Shown here in pieces: positions 27,374 to 35,129 of a DNA stretch of 64,000 bases. Numbering within the stretch: the first letter of the stretch is position 1; each line of letters starts with the position of its first letter. A program made the translations under genes and the position numbers. Below the pieces are notes generated by a model. It searched no databases. It was not told where the DNA came from and saw only the letters and a program-made list of their open reading frames with translations. Source of the DNA: Brevibacillus_F sp035644815. Lineage in GTDB: Bacteria > Bacillota > Bacilli > Brevibacillales > Brevibacillaceae. The stretch lies in contig DASQNU010000118.1 of the NCBI GenBank assembly GCA_035644815.1, positions 20,936 to 84,935 of the forward strand, given 5' to 3'.

Positions 27374-27424
27374 CCGAGGCTCCATGAAAGAGTAGGTTAC
27401 TCTTAATGAGGGGAGTGTCTGGCG

Positions 27425-27748
27425 ATGAGTTTGAAAGCAGTAGAATTGCAAATTGCCCTGCCGCGTACCCAGGAAGCAGGCAAGATCCAAGAACAAATCC
27501 AATATCGGCAAACACATGAGCAGCAGGCAGCCATTGATCAAAGAAATGAGCAAGATCAAGCCATGCGGCAGCGTACGACCAACATAAACGAAACCGATAA
27601 AGGACAGATTAGAGATAAGCAAGAGAGACAAAAGAATCGCGAGCAAGACCAAGGAGAGCAAAAGCAACAACAACGACAAGATGGACACGGACAAGGATAT
27701 CAAATGCGTGATCCATTTCGTGGTCGGCATGTAGATATATCGCTGTAA
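27425..27748 (+). CDS. Gln/Arg-rich small protein, unknown function
   Basis: This is a 107-aa, strongly hydrophilic protein. The N-terminal ~25 residues (SLKAVELQIALPRTQEAGKI) look structured and are the part I would expect to be conserved. The rest is a Gln/Arg/Glu/Asp-rich helix or disordered tail ending in RDPFRGRHVDISL. I do not recognise a function. Upstream there is a small hairpin (27388-27404) and a GAGGGGAG SD. Its placement between the FapA-like and SwrB-like genes suggests a link to motility or surface behaviour. Confidence 0.7.
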   Translation: MSLKAVELQIALPRTQEAGKIQEQIQYRQTHEQQAAIDQRNEQDQAMRQRTTNINETDKGQIRDKQERQKNREQDQGEQKQQQRQDGHGQGYQMRDPFRGRHVDISL

Positions 27749-27790
27749 GACGAGTGTCTGCAAACCGCATAGAAAGAATAGGTGAGACGG

Positions 27791-28306
27791 ATGGAGCAAT
27801 CTTACTATCTCCTGCTTGGAGCCGGAGCGTTGATTATGATTGCGGCGTTGTTTCTGAAAAAAGGCAGCAGTCCTGCTTCGTTTGAGGCGGCTTCTGTTGC
27901 GAACAGGCAAGCAGAACGGGCCGAGATGGAGAAGGCGTTGCAACGTTTTGTGAAGCAAGTAAAGGAAGAAAATGATCGGCTGACCGGAGAAGTGAGAAAT
28001 ACACGACAAGAGCTTCATCAACTAATTGCTGCAGTTGAGGCGCGTGTCCAGACAGCAGAAATGATGATCACGCAATTGTCTAGCAATATCGTTTCCTCGA
28101 CAGACTCTGGTGAACATACGGAAAAAAATCCTGTCAACGAGGATACATTAGCATTGCAGGAAAGGTACAGCCGGGTTTTTGAGTTGAAAAGGGAAGGTTT
28201 ACATATTGATGAAATCGCCAAACGTTTGGGGGCGGGCCGCGGGGAGATCGAATTGATCTTCTCTTTAGCCAGCCCAAACGAAAGAGGGTCGGACCATGAA
28301 GCGTAG
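27791..28306 (+). CDS. SwrB/YlxL-like single-pass membrane protein
   Basis: This is a 171-aa protein with one N-terminal membrane helix (about 4-20), a coiled coil (about 40-95) and a short C-terminal helix-turn-helix-like segment (KREGLHIDEIAKRLGAGRGEIELIF). The same layout and the same slot, between sigD and rpsB, are those of B. subtilis SwrB, which promotes basal-body maturation and swarming. I infer orthology from position and architecture only. ATG 27791 follows AGGTGAGACGG; GTG 27782 is inside that SD. Confidence 0.75.
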   Translation: MEQSYYLLLGAGALIMIAALFLKKGSSPASFEAASVANRQAERAEMEKALQRFVKQVKEENDRLTGEVRNTRQELHQLIAAVEARVQTAEMMITQLSSNIVSSTDSGEHTEKNPVNEDTLALQERYSRVFELKREGLHIDEIAKRLGAGRGEIELIFSLASPNERGSDHEA

Positions 28307-28871
28307 CTTATTGATGGGGTTTGGGGCAGGCTTGGTGTTCGCAGCTGGTTTTATGATTGTCTTTCCGCCGCAAGGCAATTCCGCTGTCATGACAAAGGAA
28401 CAACTGCAAAGTGCGGCACAAGCCTATGACATGATACTGGTTTCCAAACAGGAATATGAAAAATGGAAAGAGCAAGAAGAGTCTGGAAACGAAGGAAAGA
28501 CACCTACAACACCTGCAAAGCCAGTTAGTCCCACTTCCCCCAAGCAGGGGACTGGACAAGCACCAGATGCGCCCAAGACACCAGCTGGGGGGGCTGCGCC
28601 GGCCAAACCGACCGCTCCTGTTGATCAAGCTCCAGATGCGCCAAATGCACCTGCGGAAAAGGTCAGTTTTTCGGTAACGCCTGGCATGACAAGCGCAAAT
28701 GTGGCTGCTCAGCTTGTAAAAGCGGGAGTATTGCCGCCGAACAATCAATTTATCCGAAAGCTGCGTGATCAAAACAAGCTGAATCGTATACGAACGGGTA
28801 CATACAATCTTGAAAAAGGCATGTCCGAAGATGAGTTGATCAAGCTATTAACCACACCACCTCGCTTATAA
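28296..28871 (+). CDS. Membrane-anchored protein with YceG/MltG-like C-terminal domain
   Basis: This is a 191-aa protein. An N-terminal membrane helix or uncleaved signal (about 4-24) is followed by a Pro/Thr/Ala-rich linker (about 65-125) that contains QAPDAP twice. The C-terminal ~65 residues (FSVTPGMTSANVAAQLVKAGVL and RTGTYNLEKGMSEDELIKLL) resemble the LysM-like substrate-binding part of YceG/MltG transglycosylases. The catalytic domain of MltG is absent, so lytic activity is unlikely. It overlaps the preceding gene by 11 nt, and an intrinsic terminator begins inside its last codons. Confidence 0.75.
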   Translation: MKRSLLMGFGAGLVFAAGFMIVFPPQGNSAVMTKEQLQSAAQAYDMILVSKQEYEKWKEQEESGNEGKTPTTPAKPVSPTSPKQGTGQAPDAPKTPAGGAAPAKPTAPVDQAPDAPNAPAEKVSFSVTPGMTSANVAAQLVKAGVLPPNNQFIRKLRDQNKLNRIRTGTYNLEKGMSEDELIKLLTTPPRL

Positions 28872-28885
28872 GAGGTGGTTTTTTT
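28856..28885 (+). terminator. Intrinsic terminator ending the motility transcript
   Basis: ACCACCTC pairs perfectly with GAGGTGGT around an 8-nt loop, followed by seven T residues. The stem overlaps the stop codon of the YceG-like gene. It separates the fla/che-sigD unit from rpsB. Confidence 0.9.
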
Positions 28886-28914
28886 CTTTCTCATATTTTT
28901 CCGTAAAGGGTTTC

Positions 28915-28943
28915 TTGCATTTGATTTTGCCATGTGATATATT
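28915..28943 (+). promoter_or_regulatory. Sigma-A promoter with extended -10 for rpsB
   Basis: A TTGCAT -35 (28915-28920), a 17-nt spacer and a TATATT -10 (28938-28943) are preceded by TGA, giving a TGn extended -10. A start near 28950 would give an untranslated leader of about 120 nt. Confidence 0.75.
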
Positions 28944-28949
28944 TTTCTA

Positions 28950-29060
28950 CGGTGTTGAATTCGCACGCCGACCAATCTTGGCAACGGTGCTGCTGAGAGG
29001 CAGTTTTGTCAGGAGATGCGGGCGGCGGAGGTTGGCACGACAAAAAACCAATCTAAGGAG
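28950..29060 (+). promoter_or_regulatory. Putative structured leader of rpsB
   Basis: GCCGACC (28967-28973) can pair with GGTTGGC (29030-29036), enclosing a CTGC/GCAG hairpin (around 28990-29003). ACCAATCT occurs twice (28971 and 29047), offering an alternative partner for TTGG close to the SD. It may be a ribosomal-protein autoregulatory leader; this is inference. Confidence 0.4.
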
Positions 29061-29070
29061 GTGTGATTGT

Positions 29071-29775
29071 ATGGCGGTTATCTCTATGAAACAACTGCTC
29101 GAGGCTGGTGTTCACTTCGGTCACCAAACTCGTCGTTGGAACCCGAAAATGTCCCGCTATATTTTCACCGAACGTAATGGTATTTACATCATTGACCTGC
29201 AAAAAACGGTCAAGAAAGTAGAAGAGGCGTACAACTTTGTGCGTGATTTGGCTGCTAGCGGCGGAAAAATCCTGTTCGTTGGTACCAAAAAACAAGCACA
29301 AGAATCCGTGAAAGAAGAAGCGGAACGTACAGGTCACTACTACATCAACCAACGTTGGTTGGGTGGTACACTGACTAACTTCACTACCATCCAAAAACGT
29401 ACAGCTCGTCTGGCTGAGCTGAAACGTATGGAAGAAGACGGTACTTTCTCCGTACTGCCAAAGAAAGAAGTTATCAACCTGCGCAAAGAAATGGAGCGCC
29501 TCGAGAAATTCCTCGGCGGTATCTCTAACATGAATAAATTGCCTGACGCAATGTTCGTGATCGACCCGCGCAAAGAGCGCATTGCGATTGCAGAAGCTCG
29601 CAAACTCGGTATTCCAATCGTTGCGATTGTAGATACTAACTGCGACCCAGATGAAATCGACTACGTGATCCCTGGTAATGATGACGCCATCCGTGCGGTA
29701 AAACTGCTGACTGGTAAAATGGCAGACGCACTGGTTGAAGGTAGCCAAGGAACAGACCAAACAACAACTGCTTAA
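29071..29775 (+). CDS. rpsB: 30S ribosomal protein S2
   Basis: S2 (234 aa) is a late-binding small-subunit protein. The N-terminus (MAVISMKQLLEAGVHFGHQTRRWNPKM, split here as MAVISMKQLLEAG then VHFGHQTRRWNP) and IDLQKTVKKVEEAY are characteristic. A near-perfect SD (TAAGGAGGTGTGAT) precedes the ATG. The open frame extends upstream to 28915, but that extension covers the promoter and leader and is not coding. A terminator follows the stop. Confidence 0.99.
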   Translation: MAVISMKQLLEAGVHFGHQTRRWNPKMSRYIFTERNGIYIIDLQKTVKKVEEAYNFVRDLAASGGKILFVGTKKQAQESVKEEAERTGHYYINQRWLGGTLTNFTTIQKRTARLAELKRMEEDGTFSVLPKKEVINLRKEMERLEKFLGGISNMNKLPDAMFVIDPRKERIAIAEARKLGIPIVAIVDTNCDPDEIDYVIPGNDDAIRAVKLLTGKMADALVEGSQGTDQTTTA

Positions 29776-29782
29776 TCTTACG

Positions 29783-29825
29783 AGGGTGGACTGAGGGTTT
29801 CAGAAACCTTCGTCCACTCTTTTTT
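29783..29825 (+). terminator. Intrinsic terminator after rpsB
   Basis: A long hairpin has GGTGGAC pairing with GTCCAC(T) and an inner AGGGTTT/AAACCTT arm, with a single bulge. The loop is CAG, and a run of six T residues follows. Confidence 0.85.
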
Positions 29826-29922
29826 GGTCGATAGGAATTGATGAAAAATCCCCATCGATCAAAAGGTAACAACTGCCCCGTCAAAGGATTAGCGGAGCCA
29901 AGTTTTCTTTATAACTCTGGGC

Positions 29923-29963
29923 CCCGCCCGGCAAAGAGCATGCTCACGCTGGGTGGGTTTTTT
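29923..29963 (+). terminator. Second terminator-like hairpin, upstream of tsf
   Basis: CCCGCCCGGC pairs with GCTGGGTGGG (10 bp with two G-U pairs) around a loop that contains the palindrome GAGCATGCTC. Six T residues follow. It lies 57 nt before the tsf start, so it may attenuate tsf transcription. Confidence 0.75.
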
Positions 29964-30019
29964 ACAGGAAAAGAAGCTACCTGTTTTTTCTATTCCAACC
30001 ATATCGAGGAGGAATTACA

Positions 30020-30904
30020 ATGGCAATTAGTGCACAATCCGTTAAGGAACTGCGTGAAAGAACTGGCGCAGGTATGATGGACTGCAAAAAAGCGTTGGAA
30101 GAAACCAACGGCGACATGGAAAAAGCGATTGACCTTCTGCGTGAACGCGGAATCGCGAAAGCTGCGAAAAAAGCAGGACGTATTGCTGCTGAAGGTTTGA
30201 CTGCAATTGCAACTGCAGGGAACAAAGCAGCTATCGTAGAAGTAAACTGCGAAACTGACTTCGTAGCGAAAAACCCTGAGTTCCAAACACTCGTAAAAGA
30301 CATCGCTGAGCACGTAGTAGGTCAAAACCCTGCAACTGTAGAAGCAGCGCTGGAACAACCATTCAAAGGCGCTGGCGAAACCCTCGCTCACGTAATCAAC
30401 GAGAAAATCTCCACAATCGGGGAAAACATCTCCCTGCGTCGCTTCTCCGTTGTTGAAGTATCCGATGGCGTAATTGGCGGATACCTCCACATGGGTGGAA
30501 AAATCGGCGTGGTAGTTGCTTTGGAAGGCTCCAAAGACGAAGGCCTCGCGAAAGATCTGGGCATGCACGTAGCAGCTTCCAACCCACGTTTCATTGATCG
30601 CAGCGAAGTATCTGCTGATGAGATCGAACGTGAGCGCGAAGTATTGAAAAATCAAGCGCTGTCTGAAGGCAAACCAGAAGCAATCGTGGAAAAAATGGTG
30701 GAAGGCCGCCTCTCCAAATACTTCGAAGAATACTGCCTGGTAGAGCAACCATTTGTAAAAGATCCAGACAAAAAAGTTTCCGCTCTGTTGAAAGATGCTG
30801 GAGCTACTGTGAAAACTTTCGTTCGCTTCCAAGTAGGCGAAGGTATCGAGAAAAAGCAAGAAGACTTCGCTGCAGAAGTAATGGCGCAAGTAAATAAGCA
30901 ATAA
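30020..30904 (+). CDS. tsf: Elongation factor Ts
   Basis: EF-Ts (294 aa) is the nucleotide exchange factor for EF-Tu. The N-terminal UBA-like domain and the signature LRERTGAGMMDCKKAL are at residues 11-26, followed by VNCETDFVAKN at about 75. The C-terminal module (VRFQVGEGIEKK) is complete. The SD is GAGGAGG. In most bacteria it is cotranscribed with rpsB; here two hairpin-T structures intervene and I found no convincing separate promoter. Confidence 0.99.
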   Translation: MAISAQSVKELRERTGAGMMDCKKALEETNGDMEKAIDLLRERGIAKAAKKAGRIAAEGLTAIATAGNKAAIVEVNCETDFVAKNPEFQTLVKDIAEHVVGQNPATVEAALEQPFKGAGETLAHVINEKISTIGENISLRRFSVVEVSDGVIGGYLHMGGKIGVVVALEGSKDEGLAKDLGMHVAASNPRFIDRSEVSADEIEREREVLKNQALSEGKPEAIVEKMVEGRLSKYFEEYCLVEQPFVKDPDKKVSALLKDAGATVKTFVRFQVGEGIEKKQEDFAAEVMAQVNKQ

Positions 30905-30911
30905 TTGATAG

Positions 30912-30941
30912 ATAGGGAACACCTGTGTGTTCCCTATTTTT
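30912..30941 (+). terminator. Intrinsic terminator after tsf
   Basis: ATAGGGAACAC and GTGTTCCCTAT form a perfect 11-bp stem with a CTGT loop, followed by a T-run. pyrH starts about 30 nt later, so this may be a partial terminator or mark a new transcription unit. Confidence 0.85.
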
Positions 30942-30972
30942 AAAACAAGAGGATGAATGGAGGCACTCGAAA

Positions 30973-31695
30973 ATGCCACTTCCTGCCTATAAACGAGTTG
31001 TGTTAAAGTTAAGTGGAGAAGCGCTTGCCGGTGATGTCGGCTATGGGATTGATCCAAAAGTCATTTTCTCCATCGCAAACCAGATCAAAGAAATCGTTGA
31101 ACTGGGTGTACAAGTAGCAGTTGTCGTGGGTGGAGGAAATATTTGGCGCGGTCTGTCGGGAAGCTCAAAAGGTATGGATCGTGCAACAGCTGATTACATG
31201 GGAATGTTGGCGACCATCATGAACTCACTCGCCTTGCAGGATGGTCTGGAAAAGGTTGATGTGCCGACACGCGTTCAAACATCGATTGAAATGAGACAGG
31301 TCGCAGAACCATACATACGTAGAAGAGCGATTCGTCATCTGGAAAAGAATCGGGTTGTCATCTTCGCAGCCGGTACAGGAAACCCTTATTTTTCAACAGA
31401 TACCACTGCAGCCCTGCGTGCAGCAGAAATTGAAGCCGAAGTGATCCTGATGGCAAAAAACAAGGTGGATGGCGTCTATACGGCCGATCCATCTATCGAT
31501 CCGACCGCAAGCAAATATGATGAGCTTACCTTCCTGGAAGTACTGAACAAAGGGTTAGGTGTAATGGATTCGACTGCATCCAGTCTGTGTATGGACAATC
31601 ACATCCCGCTCATTGTATTTAACATAACGCAGGAAGGAAATATTCGCCGTGCTGTGATGGGCGAAAAAATTGGAACGCTAGTAAAGGGGGATTAA
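30973..31695 (+). CDS. pyrH: Uridylate kinase (UMP kinase)
   Basis: PyrH (240 aa) phosphorylates UMP to UDP. The amino-acid kinase fold shows VVLKLSGEALAG at the N-terminus, the glycine-rich VVGGGNIWRG, and a C-terminal DVTxxGNIRRA-like end (NITQEGNIRRAVMGE). The start is ATG 30973, 10 nt after GGAGG. The in-frame ATG at 30925 lies in the tsf terminator and is not used. frr begins one base after the stop. Confidence 0.98.
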   Translation: MPLPAYKRVVLKLSGEALAGDVGYGIDPKVIFSIANQIKEIVELGVQVAVVVGGGNIWRGLSGSSKGMDRATADYMGMLATIMNSLALQDGLEKVDVPTRVQTSIEMRQVAEPYIRRRAIRHLEKNRVVIFAAGTGNPYFSTDTTAALRAAEIEAEVILMAKNKVDGVYTADPSIDPTASKYDELTFLEVLNKGLGVMDSTASSLCMDNHIPLIVFNITQEGNIRRAVMGEKIGTLVKGD

Positions 31696-31696
31696 C

Positions 31697-32254
31697 ATGC
31701 CACAGTCAATATTGAAAGATATGGAAGAACGGATGACGAAAGCCATCGGAACGTTGAAAAAGGATTTGGCTACACTCCGTGCGGGGCGTGCCAATCCAGC
31801 GATGCTTGATAAAGTAGTGGTTGATTATTATGGAACGCCAACACCAATTAGCCAGTTGGCGAACATCAATGCACCTGAACCACGGATGCTGCAGATTCAA
31901 CCATGGGATAAAGGCGCTCTGAAGGAAATTGATCGCGCTATTCAACAGTCTGATCTGGGATTGACACCTTCCAATGATGGTAATATCATTCGGATTGCCG
32001 TGCCGCCGCTTACAGAAGAGCGCCGCAAGGAATTGGTGAAAGTAGCTGGAAAAAGTGGTGAAGAGGCCAAAGTAGCCATCCGTAATATTCGCCGCGATGC
32101 AAACGACGAAATCAAAAAGCTGGAAAAAGCTGCAACGATTTCGGAAGACGAGTCCCGTCGTTATCAAGAGTCCATTCAAAAGACTACGGATAAATACATC
32201 GCAGAAGTAGACAAAATTGTAAAAGACAAAGAGAAGGATATTTTAGAAGTATAA
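31697..32254 (+). CDS. frr: Ribosome recycling factor
   Basis: RRF (185 aa, standard length) splits post-termination ribosomes together with EF-G. The two-domain protein shows TLRAGRANPAMLDKVVVDYYG in domain I and the conserved helix KVAGKSGEEAKVAIRNIRRDANDE. The SD is AAAGGGGGAT. Its position in pyrH-frr-uppS is the same as in all Bacillales. Confidence 0.99.
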   Translation: MPQSILKDMEERMTKAIGTLKKDLATLRAGRANPAMLDKVVVDYYGTPTPISQLANINAPEPRMLQIQPWDKGALKEIDRAIQQSDLGLTPSNDGNIIRIAVPPLTEERRKELVKVAGKSGEEAKVAIRNIRRDANDEIKKLEKAATISEDESRRYQESIQKTTDKYIAEVDKIVKDKEKDILEV

Positions 32255-32279
32255 GCCTTGGCATTCGGCATGATTGTAT

Positions 32280-32298
32280 CCCCCTCAGTTTGAGGGGG
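32280..32298 (+). promoter_or_regulatory. G5/C5 hairpin upstream of uppS
   Basis: CCCCCTCA and TGAGGGGG form a perfect 8-bp stem with a GTT loop. The 3' arm contains the only SD-like sequence for the ATG at 32303, so that start would be masked. No T-run follows. Confidence 0.5.
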
Positions 32299-32335
32299 AA
32301 TTATGTCTATATCTCGCTTTCTGGGGGAAAGCTTT

Positions 32336-33100
32336 ATGTTAGAGCGAATCGCGCATTTTTTTACGCGCACGAAAAAGCAAACAACAGCCATCGATACCAG
32401 TCTCAATGTGCCAGTGCATGTTGCAGTGATTATGGATGGAAACGGAAGATGGGCGAAAGCAAGAAGCTTGCCTAGAATAGCTGGTCACAGCGCAGGTATG
32501 AAAACAGTAAAAGAAGTAGTAAAGGCTGCTGACGCCATAGGCGTGAAATATTTGACCATGTATGCTTTCTCCACGGAGAACTGGAAGCGACCGCGGGAAG
32601 AAGTAGAATTTCTCATGAAACTTCCCCAAGAGTTTTTGTCGACTGAATTGGATGAATTGGTCGAACGGAATGTATGTGTGAAAATCCTGGGCAGTCAAGA
32701 AGAACTGCCTTCTCATACACGTCAAGCATTGGAAATTGCAGTAGAAAAAACAAAAGAAAATGATGGCTTGCAGCTTCATTTTGCCCTCAATTACGGAGGG
32801 CGCAAAGAGATTTGTGATGCGATGCAGGAAATCGCGCGTCAGATTGAAGCGGGTGTTCTTTCTTCTGATCAGATCGATGAAAAGACTGTTGAAGAGCATC
32901 TCTACTCAAGATCAATTCCAGATCCAGACTTGCTGATTCGGACTAGCGGAGAAATTCGTCTGAGCAATTTTATGTTGTGGCAATTAGCCTATACGGAATT
33001 ATGGTTTACGGACGTATTGTGGCCAGATTTCACCAAAGATCATTTCAATGAGGCAATCGCCGAATACCAACGCCGTGCTCGCCGTTATGGTGCGGTATGA
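32336..33100 (+). CDS. uppS: Isoprenyl (undecaprenyl diphosphate) transferase
   Basis: This cis-prenyltransferase (254 aa from this start) makes the undecaprenyl carrier lipid for cell-wall synthesis. The catalytic segment HVAVIMDGNGRWAKARSLPRIAGH and the late RTSGEIRLSNFMLWQ..YTELWF region are conserved. ATG 32336 has a clear TGGGGGAAAG SD; an upstream in-frame ATG at 32303 has its SD inside a stable hairpin. Both starts are possible. cdsA follows. Confidence 0.97.
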   Translation: MLERIAHFFTRTKKQTTAIDTSLNVPVHVAVIMDGNGRWAKARSLPRIAGHSAGMKTVKEVVKAADAIGVKYLTMYAFSTENWKRPREEVEFLMKLPQEFLSTELDELVERNVCVKILGSQEELPSHTRQALEIAVEKTKENDGLQLHFALNYGGRKEICDAMQEIARQIEAGVLSSDQIDEKTVEEHLYSRSIPDPDLLIRTSGEIRLSNFMLWQLAYTELWFTDVLWPDFTKDHFNEAIAEYQRRARRYGAV

Positions 33101-33119
33101 CCCGAAGAGGTGGAAATAG

Positions 33120-33911
33120 TTGAAGCAACGGATCGTATCAGGGATTGTAGGTGGCATCGTTTTTCTCACAATGGTGTACGTGGGAGATGTCTGGTATTCA
33201 TGGTTTGTATTCATTCTAGCGATCATCGGACTTTTTGAATTTTTATCGATGACGGGGATAAGGCCTGTGTCACTTCCGGGGTTACTCAGCTACGGACTGC
33301 TGGTGGGCATCATGTGGCCGCAACTCTACATCGCCAGGGGGCTCGAAATATCGCTGTCTCCGATTCTGATGTCCGTCATGATCCTTTTGTTGTTTTATTC
33401 GGTTTACCGGAAAAACAAGTTTCATATTGAACATGTCGCCCTTGCGATATTGGGGGCGTTATACATAGGGTTCGGATTTATGTATATGCTTGTTGCACGC
33501 AATGTACCGGAAAATGGCCTCATCTTGACTATTTTGGTCTTTCTCGGCATCTGGTCAACGGATTCAGGCGCTTATTTTGTTGGAAAAGCCATCGGAAAGC
33601 GGAAGCTATGGCCAGAGATTAGTCCTAACAAAACAGTAGAAGGGGCATTAGGGGGACTTGTGCTCGCGCTGCTGGTTGTAGGGACTGTAAATCTTCTGTT
33701 TGAAGCAGTCAGCCTCACACATGCTCTGGCAATAGCCCTGGTTGCAGGAATCCTAGGACAGATGGGAGACTTGATTGAATCCGCCATAAAGCGCCATTAT
33801 GGAGTGAAGGATTCGGGAAACATCATGCCAGGTCACGGCGGTGTGCTCGATCGATGCGATAGTTGGCTGATTGTTTTTCCGATCCTGCATCTGCTGCAAC
33901 TGATCGGCTAG
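33120..33911 (+). CDS. cdsA: Phosphatidate cytidylyltransferase
   Basis: CdsA (263 aa) makes CDP-diacylglycerol, the precursor of membrane phospholipids. It is polytopic, with about eight membrane helices. The family signature is complete at the C-terminus (GDLIESAIKRHYGVKDSGNIMPGHGGVLDRCDS, split: GDLIESAIKRHYGVKDSG, then PGHGGVLDRCDS). It starts with TTG 33120 after AGAGGTGGAAATAG; no ATG fits better. Confidence 0.97.
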   Translation: MKQRIVSGIVGGIVFLTMVYVGDVWYSWFVFILAIIGLFEFLSMTGIRPVSLPGLLSYGLLVGIMWPQLYIARGLEISLSPILMSVMILLLFYSVYRKNKFHIEHVALAILGALYIGFGFMYMLVARNVPENGLILTILVFLGIWSTDSGAYFVGKAIGKRKLWPEISPNKTVEGALGGLVLALLVVGTVNLLFEAVSLTHALAIALVAGILGQMGDLIESAIKRHYGVKDSGNIMPGHGGVLDRCDSWLIVFPILHLLQLIG

Positions 33912-33938
33912 CGTTAGGAAGAGGGAGAGGGACACCAA

Positions 33939-35087
33939 ATGAGGAAAATCAGTTTGCTCGGTTCGACTGGCTCCATAGGCAAAAGTACATTGGAGGTTGT
34001 GACACAACACCCGGAGAAGTTTCAGGTGGTTGCGATGGCAGCGGGAGCAAATATAGAATTGCTGGCGGAGCAGATTCACATCTTCAAACCAAAAGTAGTT
34101 TCGGTAGGAAATGAACGTTCGATTCCAAGCCTACGAGAAATGTTAGGAGATTGCGATACGGAAATTATATGGGGAGAGGAAGGCCTACTGCAGGTTGCCG
34201 CTTATCCCGAGGCCGATTTTGTCATGACCGCAATTGTGGGAAGTGTGGGAGTAGCCCCGACATTAGCGGCTATCGAAGCGGGGAAAACGATTGGTCTTGC
34301 CAATAAGGAAACGCTGGTGAGTGCGGGCCATCTAGTCATGAAGGCAGCGAAGGAAAAAGGAGTAGCGATTATCCCCGTTGATAGCGAACACTCTGCTATT
34401 TTCCAATGCTTACAGGGAGAACGACGGGACGATGTTTCCAAAATCATCATTACTGCCTCTGGGGGATCCTTTCGTCAACGAACGCGCGCTGAGCTGCAAA
34501 ATGTGACCGTCGCTGATGCGCTACAGCATCCCAACTGGAACATGGGAGCGAAAATTACGATTGATTCCGCTACTATGATGAACAAGGGATTTGAAGTCAT
34601 CGAGGCACATTGGCTGTTTGGATTGCCGTATGAACAAATCGAATGTGTACTCCATTATGAAAGTATCATACATTCTATGGTAGAATATAAAGACAGGGCT
34701 GTCATGGCTCAGCTGGGTACACCTGACATGAAAGTGCCGATCCAATATGCGCTTAGCTATCCGGGGCGGATGTCGCTTATGACCGAACCTCTTGATTTGC
34801 TTAAGATCGGGACGCTGCATTTCGCGCCGATGGATGAGCAGCGTTATCCGTTGTTGCGGTTGGCCTATGAATGTGGCAAGCAAGGCGGTACCTTGCCTAC
34901 GGTTTTGAATGCTGCCAATGAGGTTGCTGTGTCACGTTTTTTGCGGGGGGAGATTCGCTTCCTGACGATCGAGGAAATCGTGGAACGTGTTTGCGAGCAG
35001 CATGACAACACATCAAACCCGTCCCTTGAATGGATACAGGCAGCCGATGCATGGGCCCGCGAAAAAGCAACTGCATGGTCAGAGTAA
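33939..35087 (+). CDS. dxr: 1-deoxy-D-xylulose 5-phosphate reductoisomerase
   Basis: Dxr (382 aa) catalyses the first committed step of the MEP isoprenoid pathway. The NADPH-binding GSTGSIG is at residues 8-14. Substrate and metal residues appear in PVDSEHSAIFQCL, TASGGSFR and the MNKGFEVIEAHWLF segment. The SD is GAGGGAGAGGG. It shares the cluster with ispG, another MEP enzyme, 1.3 kb downstream. Confidence 0.98.
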   Translation: MRKISLLGSTGSIGKSTLEVVTQHPEKFQVVAMAAGANIELLAEQIHIFKPKVVSVGNERSIPSLREMLGDCDTEIIWGEEGLLQVAAYPEADFVMTAIVGSVGVAPTLAAIEAGKTIGLANKETLVSAGHLVMKAAKEKGVAIIPVDSEHSAIFQCLQGERRDDVSKIIITASGGSFRQRTRAELQNVTVADALQHPNWNMGAKITIDSATMMNKGFEVIEAHWLFGLPYEQIECVLHYESIIHSMVEYKDRAVMAQLGTPDMKVPIQYALSYPGRMSLMTEPLDLLKIGTLHFAPMDEQRYPLLRLAYECGKQGGTLPTVLNAANEVAVSRFLRGEIRFLTIEEIVERVCEQHDNTSNPSLEWIQAADAWAREKATAWSE

Positions 35088-35129
35088 TACCTGTAACAAC
35101 TAGTCTGGTATGAAAGGTGGCTAAAATCC

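Noticed and set aside
27388..27404. Terminator between the FapA-like gene and the next gene
   Set aside because: AAGAGTA/TACTCTT is a weak AT-rich stem with no T-run.
28915..29070. In-frame N-terminal extension of rpsB
   Set aside because: It covers the rpsB promoter and leader; the ATG at 29071 has a near-perfect SD and the normal S2 start.
29990..31057. 355-codon minus-strand frame opposite tsf
   Set aside because: It is a shadow of EF-Ts codon usage, spans a terminator and has no homology that I recognise.
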